From Streptomyces sp. CB02959 (lineage in GTDB: Bacteria; Actinomycetota; Actinomycetes; Streptomycetales; Streptomycetaceae): a stretch of 64,000 nt of DNA. Below, one piece after another: positions 59,096 to 64,000 of this stretch (its first letter is position 1; the number at the start of each line of letters is the position of its first letter). A program made the translations under genes and the position numbers. A model generated the notes under the pieces. It saw only the letters and a list, made by a program, of their open reading frames with translations. It was not told the origin of the DNA and made no database searches. Where the stretch lies: contig NZ_NNBP01000022.1 of the NCBI RefSeq assembly GCF_002803155.1, forward strand, positions 1-64,000. Direction: 5' to 3'.

Positions 59096-61627
59096 ATGTT
59101 CCGTACCGCCTTGCGCAATGTGCTCGCGCACAAGGCCCGGCTGCTGATGACCGTACTCGCCGTGATGCTCGGCGTGGCCTTCGTCTCCGGCACCCTGGTC
59201 TTCACCTCGACCATCTCCGACGCCCTCCAGTCCTCCGCCCGCAAGGGCTTCGACAACGTCGACGTGGCCATCAAGCGCGGTGGCTCCGACCGCGCCGACG
59301 CCGCGCCCGGAGCGCGCTCCGCGCTCGACACGAAGCTGCTGGACAAGGCCGCGCACCTGCCCGGCGCCGCCTCCGCCACCGGCACCGTCTCCGGCTTCAC
59401 CGCCATCGCCGACAAGAGCGGCACGATGATCGGCGACGGCTTCTCGACCACCGGCAGCAACTACTTCCCCGGCCACGACGGCACCGACGCCCGCTATCCG
59501 CTGCGCAACGGCGCCGCCCCCAAGGGCCCGCACGAATTCGCGCTGGACGCCCGCACCGCCGACCACGGCGGCTACAAGGTCGGCGACACCGTCCGGATAT
59601 CCGTCGACGGCCCGGTCCGGGAGCAGAAGCTGACCGGCATCTTCACCACCGGCGACGCCCGGGTCCACGCCGGCGGCACCCTTGCGCTGTTCGACACCGC
59701 CACCGCCCAGAAGCTGTTCGCGGCCCCCGGCCAGTTCGACGAGATCGACATCAAGGCCGCGGCGGGCACCTCCCAGACGGCGCTGAAGGACACGGTGCAG
59801 AAGGTGCTCCCCCAGGGCACCGAGGCCACCACCGGCCGGCAACTCGCCGACGACCAGGCGAAGATGATCGCCCAGAGCATGGACGGGGTGAAGACCGCCC
59901 TGCTGGCCTTCGCCGGCATCGCGCTCTTCGTCGGCATCTTCATCATCGCCAACACCTTCACCATGCTGGTCGCCCAGCGCACCAAGGAACTGGCGCTGCT
60001 GCGCGCGGTCGGCGCCAGCCGCCGCCAGGTCACCCGCTCGGTGCTGACCGAGGCGTTCGTGGTCGGCGCGGTGGCCGCGGTGACCGGTCTGCTGGCCGGT
60101 ATCGGCATCGGCGCGGCCCTGCGCTCGCTGATGAACGCCACCGGCGCGAAGGTGCCCGACGGCCCGCTGGTGATCTCGCCCAGCACGATCGTGACCGCCC
60201 TGGTGGTCGGCATCGTCGTCACGGTCCTGGCCGCCTGGCTGCCCGGCCGCCGGGCAGCGAAGATCCCGCCGGTCGCCGCGATGAACAGCCTGCACGCCAC
60301 CGCCACCACCAAGTCGCTGGTGGTCCGCAACACCATCGGTGCGCTCTTCGCCGGCGCCGGCACGGCCGCGGTCCTGATCGCCACCGGGATGTCCGACGGC
60401 AAGGCCACCATGGCCGCCGGTGCGGCGCTGCTGCTGATCGGCGTGTTCGTGCTGACGCCGCTGCTGTCCCGCCCGCTGGTCGCGCTGGCCTCCCCGGTGC
60501 TGCGGCTCTTCGGGATCTCCGGCGTCCTCGCCCGGCAGAACGCGGTCCGCAACCCGCGCCGGACGGCCGCCACCGCCTCCGCGCTGATGATCGGGCTGAC
60601 CCTGATCACCGGCCTGACGGTGATCGCCGGCAGTGTGCAGCAGGGCATCGACAAGATGGCCACCGCCGCGCTCAAGGCCGACTACGTGGTCTCCATGGCG
60701 AACCGTTCGCCGCTCTCCCCCGACGTGGCCAAGCAGCTCGCGGCCGCGGACGGAGTCACCGCGTCCAGCCCGCTGCGCAACTCCCCGGCCCGGATCGGCA
60801 CCACCACCGAGTACCTGACCGGCGTCAACGGCAAGGACTTCGACCGGCTCACCCGGCTCGACTTCACCGAGGGCGCCCTCGGCACGCTGCACGGCGACCG
60901 GGCCGTCGTGGACGACACCCTCGCCAAGGAGAAGGGCTGGCACCCCGGCTCCCGCGTCCCGGTGACCTTCGAGGACGGCAAGAAGGGCACGCTGACCATC
61001 GGCGGGGTCTACGAGGGCAACGAGGTGATCCGGGGCCTCCTCCTGGACAACGGCACGCTCGCCCCGCACCAGAAGCACGTCACCGATATGCAGGTGATGG
61101 TCAAGACGCAGCACGGCGCCACCCCCGAGACCAAGGAGTCCCTGGTCAAGGCGCTCGGCAAGAACCCGGCGATCACCGTCGCGGACAAGAAGGACGTCTC
61201 CGACGCCATCGCCCAGACGTTCACCCTGCTGCTGAACATGGTCTACGGCCTGCTGGCCATGGCGGTGATCGTGGCGGTGCTCGGCGTGATCAACACGCTG
61301 GCGATGTCGGTCTTCGAGCGCTCCCAGGAGATCGGCATGCTGCGCGCCATCGGCCTGGACCGCCGCGGCATCAAGCGGATGGTGCGGCTGGAGTCGCTGG
61401 TGATCTCGCTCTTCGGCGGGGTGCTGGGCATCGGCCTGGGCGTGTTCTTCGGCTGGGCGGCCGGTGAGCTGATCGGCGGCTCGCTGCCGACCTACGAACT
61501 GGTCATGCCCTGGGGCCGGATGGCCGTCTTCCTCGCGGTGTCCGCGCTGGTGGGCGTACTGGCCGCACTGTGGCCGGCCCGCCGGGCGGCGAAGCTCAAC
61601 ATGCTCCAGGCCATCAAGGCGGAGTAG
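59096..61627 (+). CDS. FtsX-like ABC transporter permease
   Basis: An 843-aa permease. An N-terminal helix (about 17-38) is followed by a large extracytoplasmic domain, then an FtsX domain with three helices (about 265-400: LLAFAGIALFVGIFIIANTFTM, AQRTKELALLRAVGASRRQV). The layout repeats: two more helices, a second extracytoplasmic domain, and a final FtsX domain with three helices (NMVYGLLAMAVIVAVLGVINTLA, FERSQEIGMLRAIGLDRRGI). Duplicated FtsX domains are usual for this family. ATG 59096 has only a weak site; AGGA at 59081 could serve. It pairs with the preceding ATPase. Confidence 0.92.
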   Translation: MFRTALRNVLAHKARLLMTVLAVMLGVAFVSGTLVFTSTISDALQSSARKGFDNVDVAIKRGGSDRADAAPGARSALDTKLLDKAAHLPGAASATGTVSGFTAIADKSGTMIGDGFSTTGSNYFPGHDGTDARYPLRNGAAPKGPHEFALDARTADHGGYKVGDTVRISVDGPVREQKLTGIFTTGDARVHAGGTLALFDTATAQKLFAAPGQFDEIDIKAAAGTSQTALKDTVQKVLPQGTEATTGRQLADDQAKMIAQSMDGVKTALLAFAGIALFVGIFIIANTFTMLVAQRTKELALLRAVGASRRQVTRSVLTEAFVVGAVAAVTGLLAGIGIGAALRSLMNATGAKVPDGPLVISPSTIVTALVVGIVVTVLAAWLPGRRAAKIPPVAAMNSLHATATTKSLVVRNTIGALFAGAGTAAVLIATGMSDGKATMAAGAALLLIGVFVLTPLLSRPLVALASPVLRLFGISGVLARQNAVRNPRRTAATASALMIGLTLITGLTVIAGSVQQGIDKMATAALKADYVVSMANRSPLSPDVAKQLAAADGVTASSPLRNSPARIGTTTEYLTGVNGKDFDRLTRLDFTEGALGTLHGDRAVVDDTLAKEKGWHPGSRVPVTFEDGKKGTLTIGGVYEGNEVIRGLLLDNGTLAPHQKHVTDMQVMVKTQHGATPETKESLVKALGKNPAITVADKKDVSDAIAQTFTLLLNMVYGLLAMAVIVAVLGVINTLAMSVFERSQEIGMLRAIGLDRRGIKRMVRLESLVISLFGGVLGIGLGVFFGWAAGELIGGSLPTYELVMPWGRMAVFLAVSALVGVLAALWPARRAAKLNMLQAIKAE

Positions 61628-61659
61628 CCGGACCGCGGTCGCCCAGCGGCCCGGACGGC

Positions 61660-61709
61660 CCGAGGGCCCCGGGCCCCCGCCCTGCCGGGTGGGGGCCCGG
61701 GGCCCTCGG
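61660..61709. terminator. 19-bp hairpin between ABC permease and methyltransferase genes
   Basis: 61660-61678 pairs perfectly with 61691-61709 around a 12-base loop. A second imperfect hairpin (61714-61726 with 61735-61748) follows. Both lie between the convergent stops at 61627 and 61755. Confidence 0.8.
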
Positions 61710-61754
61710 CCGTGGGCGCCCCCGCCGCGCCGGGGGCGGGGGGCGCCCGCCGGA

Positions 61755-63080
61755 TCAGCCCCGCCAGTCGCGGGCCCGCAGCGGCAGCCCGGCGGCGCCG
61801 GAGTCCGGTGTGCGGACCGCCAGGACCTGGTTGACTCCTATCCGGTTGCGCTCGAACGACAGCGCCGAGGCGGCCATGTAGAGCCGCCAGACCCGGGCCC
61901 GGCCGGGGGTGGTGAGGCGGGTCGCCTCCGCCCAGTGGGCCTCCAGGTTGGCCACCCACTGACGCAGCGTCAGCGCGTAGTGCTCCCGGATCACCTCCAC
62001 GTCCCGCACCTCGAAGCCGGCGTCCTCCAGCTGGCCGGCGGTCTGCCCCACCGGCGCCAGCTCACCGTCGGGGAAGACGTAGCGGTCGATGAACTCGTCG
62101 ACGCGGTACGTCTCCTCGTCGGCCAGCGGCCGCCGCGCGATCTGGTGGTTGAGCAGCCGCCCGCCGGGCTTCAGCAGGGCGTACAGCGCGCTCGCGTACT
62201 CCGCGTACCGGGCCCGGCCGACGTGCTCGGCCATCCCGATCGAGGAGATCGCGTCGAACGGCCCGTCGGTGATCTCGCGGTAGTCCTGCACCCGGATCTC
62301 GACCCGGTCCGCGAGTCCGGCGTCCGCGATCCGCTTGCGGGCGTAGGTGGCCTGCTCCTGGGAGAGGGTGACGCCGACCGCTCGGACGCCGTACTCGCGG
62401 GCCGCGTGCAGCACCATCGAGCCCCAGCCGCAGCCCACGTCCAGCAGCCGCTGCCCCTCCTTCAGGCCGAGCTTGCGGCAGATCAGGTCGAGCTTGTCGC
62501 GCTGGGCGTCCTCCAGGGTGGCGGCGCCGTCGGCCGCTTCCGCGGTGGGCCCCCAGTAGGCGCAGGAGTAGACCATGGACGGGCCGAGCACCAGCGCGTA
62601 GAAGTCGTTGCCGACGTCGTAGTGGTGGCTGATGGCCTGCCGGTCGCGGAGCAGGGAGTGCAGCGCCCCGCGGCGCGGGCGGGCCTCCTCGGCGGGCGGC
62701 GCGGGCGGGACGGGCAGGCCGGCCAGGGACAGCAGTTCCTTGGCGCCGGCCCGGACCTCGGGACGGGCCAGGGCGCGCAGCACGGCGGCGCGCGGCTTGG
62801 GGGCGGCGTCGCCGCGCTCCCAGATCATCCCGGCGAGCAGGTCCAGCGCGGTGTAGAGGTCGCCGTCGACGTCGATGTCGCCGGCCACCCAGGCGCGGGC
62901 CAGGCCCAGTTCGCCGGGTTTGAAGAGCAGTCGCCGCAGTGCCCGGCGATTGCGGATGACGAGCGTAGGGGCCCCCGGCGGGCCGGACTCGCTACGGTCC
63001 CAGGCGCGGATCCGCACCGGGAGCGGGGCTCCCAGCACCTCCTCGGCGATCTTGGTGAGCCGCCCAGCGGCACCGGCCAT
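61755..63080 (-). CDS. Cyclopropane-fatty-acid synthase family SAM-dependent methyltransferase
   Basis: A 441-aa methyltransferase of the CFA synthase family, which modifies unsaturated acyl chains of phospholipids. A family-typical N-terminal lipid-binding region (to about 130) precedes RQAISHHYDVGNDFYALVLGPSMVYSCAYW, the conserved block of CFA synthases. The SAM motif RLLDVGCGWGSMVLHAAREY is at about 209-225. Then VTLSQEQATYA, QDYREITDGPFDAISSIGMAEHVG and KPGGRLLNHQIA follow. In actinobacteria, relatives make 10-methyl or cyclopropane groups, so the exact product is open. ATG 63080 is preceded by GGAGG. It is divided from the NADH dehydrogenase gene by a terminator and probably has its own promoter. 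Confidence 0.9.
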   Translation of the reverse strand: MAGAAGRLTKIAEEVLGAPLPVRIRAWDRSESGPPGAPTLVIRNRRALRRLLFKPGELGLARAWVAGDIDVDGDLYTALDLLAGMIWERGDAAPKPRAAVLRALARPEVRAGAKELLSLAGLPVPPAPPAEEARPRRGALHSLLRDRQAISHHYDVGNDFYALVLGPSMVYSCAYWGPTAEAADGAATLEDAQRDKLDLICRKLGLKEGQRLLDVGCGWGSMVLHAAREYGVRAVGVTLSQEQATYARKRIADAGLADRVEIRVQDYREITDGPFDAISSIGMAEHVGRARYAEYASALYALLKPGGRLLNHQIARRPLADEETYRVDEFIDRYVFPDGELAPVGQTAGQLEDAGFEVRDVEVIREHYALTLRQWVANLEAHWAEATRLTTPGRARVWRLYMAASALSFERNRIGVNQVLAVRTPDSGAAGLPLRARDWRG

Positions 63081-63215
63081 GTCGCAACACCTCCGTCATG
63101 ACGAGTCGGGCAAAGAAGTTTCACCCACCACGTAAACGCCAAGTGGGCGCCTCGATAGTCCCGTTCGCCTGCCAGAGAACAACACAGCGTGCGCTTTCGG
63201 CCACACCCGAGCACG

Positions 63216-63255
63216 CCGAAGGGCGCCCGCCCCACGGATGGCGGACGCCCTTCGG
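63216..63255 (-). terminator. Hairpin after NADH dehydrogenase gene
   Basis: A 16-bp stem (63216-63231 with 63240-63255) with one G-U-type mismatch lies 27 bp downstream of the minus-strand stop at 63282 and upstream of the methyltransferase. Confidence 0.7.
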
Positions 63256-63281
63256 GCTGGTCGGAGTACCCGACCGATGGT

Positions 63282-64000
63282 TCAGGAAGCCTTGGCCTTC
63301 GGCTTGCCTCCGTCGGCCGCGGCGGCCGGAGCGGGGGCGGGCTTGGCGGCCTCGTAGAACTCCTCGCGGGGGTTCTCCATGGCGCCGAGCGAAACCACCT
63401 CGCGCTTGAGGAAGGTGGCCAGCGTCCAGTCGGCGAAGACCCGGATCTTGCGGTTGAACGTCGGCATCGCCATGCCGTGGTACGCGCGGTGCATGTACCA
63501 GGCGAGACGGCCCTTGAGCTTGATCTTCATCTTGCCCATGACGATCATCGCGACGCCCTTGTGGAGGCCGAGGCCCGCCACCGCGCCCTTGTTGGCGTGG
63601 CTGTACTCCTTCTGCGGGAAGCCCCGCATGCCGGAGACCACGTTGTCGCCGAGGACCTTGGCCTGCCGCAGCGCGTGCTGCGCGTTCGGCGGGCACCAGG
63701 CGTTCTCGTTGCCGTTCTTGCGGCCGACCAGGTCGGGGACCTGGGCGTTGTCGCCGGCCGCCCAGATGTAGTCGGTGCCCTTGACCTGGAGGGTGGGCTC
63801 GGCGTCGATGTGGCCGCGCGGGCCCAGCGGCAGACCGAAGCGGGAGAGCGCCGGGTTCGGCTTGACGCCGGCGGTCCACACGATGGTGTTGGACAGCACC
63901 TCAAGGCCGTTGTTGAGCATGACGTGGCCGTCGACGCAGGAGTCCATGCCGGTCTTGAGGTAGATCTCGACGCCCCGGGACTCCAGGTGCTCCTTGCCGT
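63282..64000 (-). CDS. Type II NADH dehydrogenase / FAD-dependent oxidoreductase, N-terminus beyond window
   Basis: The C-terminal 239 residues of a pyridine-nucleotide:FAD oxidoreductase are present; the reading frame stays open to the window edge. The visible part has the end of the NADH-binding domain (KEHLESRGVEIYLKTG) and TIVWTAGVKPNP. It continues with TDYIWAAGDNAQVPDL, the FAD-contacting motif, and GLGLHKGVAMIVMGKMKIKL in the membrane-association region. It ends with a charged Ala/Pro/Lys tail. These match NDH-2, which passes electrons from NADH to quinone without pumping protons. The missing start and FAD-binding GxGxxG lie to the right of the window. Confidence 0.9.
   Translation of the reverse strand, partial: GKEHLESRGVEIYLKTGMDSCVDGHVMLNNGLEVLSNTIVWTAGVKPNPALSRFGLPLGPRGHIDAEPTLQVKGTDYIWAAGDNAQVPDLVGRKNGNENAWCPPNAQHALRQAKVLGDNVVSGMRGFPQKEYSHANKGAVAGLGLHKGVAMIVMGKMKIKLKGRLAWYMHRAYHGMAMPTFNRKIRVFADWTLATFLKREVVSLGAMENPREEFYEAAKPAPAPAAAADGGKPKAKAS

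Overview
The window reads as chromosomal DNA of a Streptomyces or close relative. GC content is very high with strong G/C third-codon bias, GTG and TTG starts are common, and a type II tRNA-Leu with a UAA anticodon (bldA type) is present. The order of purEK, a partner-switching sigma module, the hut genes, cystathionine beta-synthase, thiolase and bldA followed by an ABC exporter looks like core-chromosome Streptomyces arrangement. I see no insertion sequence, phage, integrase, CRISPR array or rRNA.

Region by region. 0.3-11.7 kb is a cell-envelope block: five LytR-CpsA-Psr (LCP) proteins, a family 2 glycosyltransferase, a VanZ-like membrane protein, a small secreted protein and an acyl-CoA thioesterase. 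11.7-19.2 kb holds an acyl-CoA dehydrogenase, a UDP-glucose 6-dehydrogenase, an M19 dipeptidase overlapping purE and purK, a chagasin-like protein and a GtrA-like membrane protein. 19.3-23.2 kb has a two-component system and a POT peptide transporter. 23.3-27.9 kb is a four-gene cell-surface operon: two sortase-type anchored proteins sharing a two-cysteine domain, plus two membrane-tethered Ig-like proteins, one DUF916-like. 28.2-30.4 kb is a sigma factor with anti-sigma and anti-anti-sigma genes. 30.5-36.1 kb is a histidine-utilisation operon. 36.3-39.1 kb is a regulator plus ABC-2 transporter operon. 39.7-45.4 kb holds an orphan PLP decarboxylase, an RpiR regulator, an ECF sigma factor with a SnoaL-like tail, an NCS1 permease and a small membrane protein. 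45.8-53 kb has cystathionine beta-synthase, an SGNH hydrolase, thiolase, small unknown proteins and a Bax-inhibitor-1-like protein. 53.5-57.5 kb is a teichoic-acid-type glycosyltransferase pair, followed by bldA. The window closes with an FtsX/MacB-type ABC exporter, a cyclopropane-fatty-acid-synthase-like methyltransferase and a truncated type II NADH dehydrogenase.

How the genes work together: the dominant theme is envelope building. LCP proteins attach glycopolymers to peptidoglycan. The CDP-glycerol-type polymerase and the GT2/GT4 enzymes could make those polymers, UDP-glucose dehydrogenase could supply uronic-acid precursors, and the surface operon adds covalently anchored proteins. Non-coding DNA is also informative: long perfect hairpins at most convergent gene ends, a head-to-head pair of about 225-bp hairpin elements, a 255-bp array of exact 15-bp period, and several operator-like palindromes.
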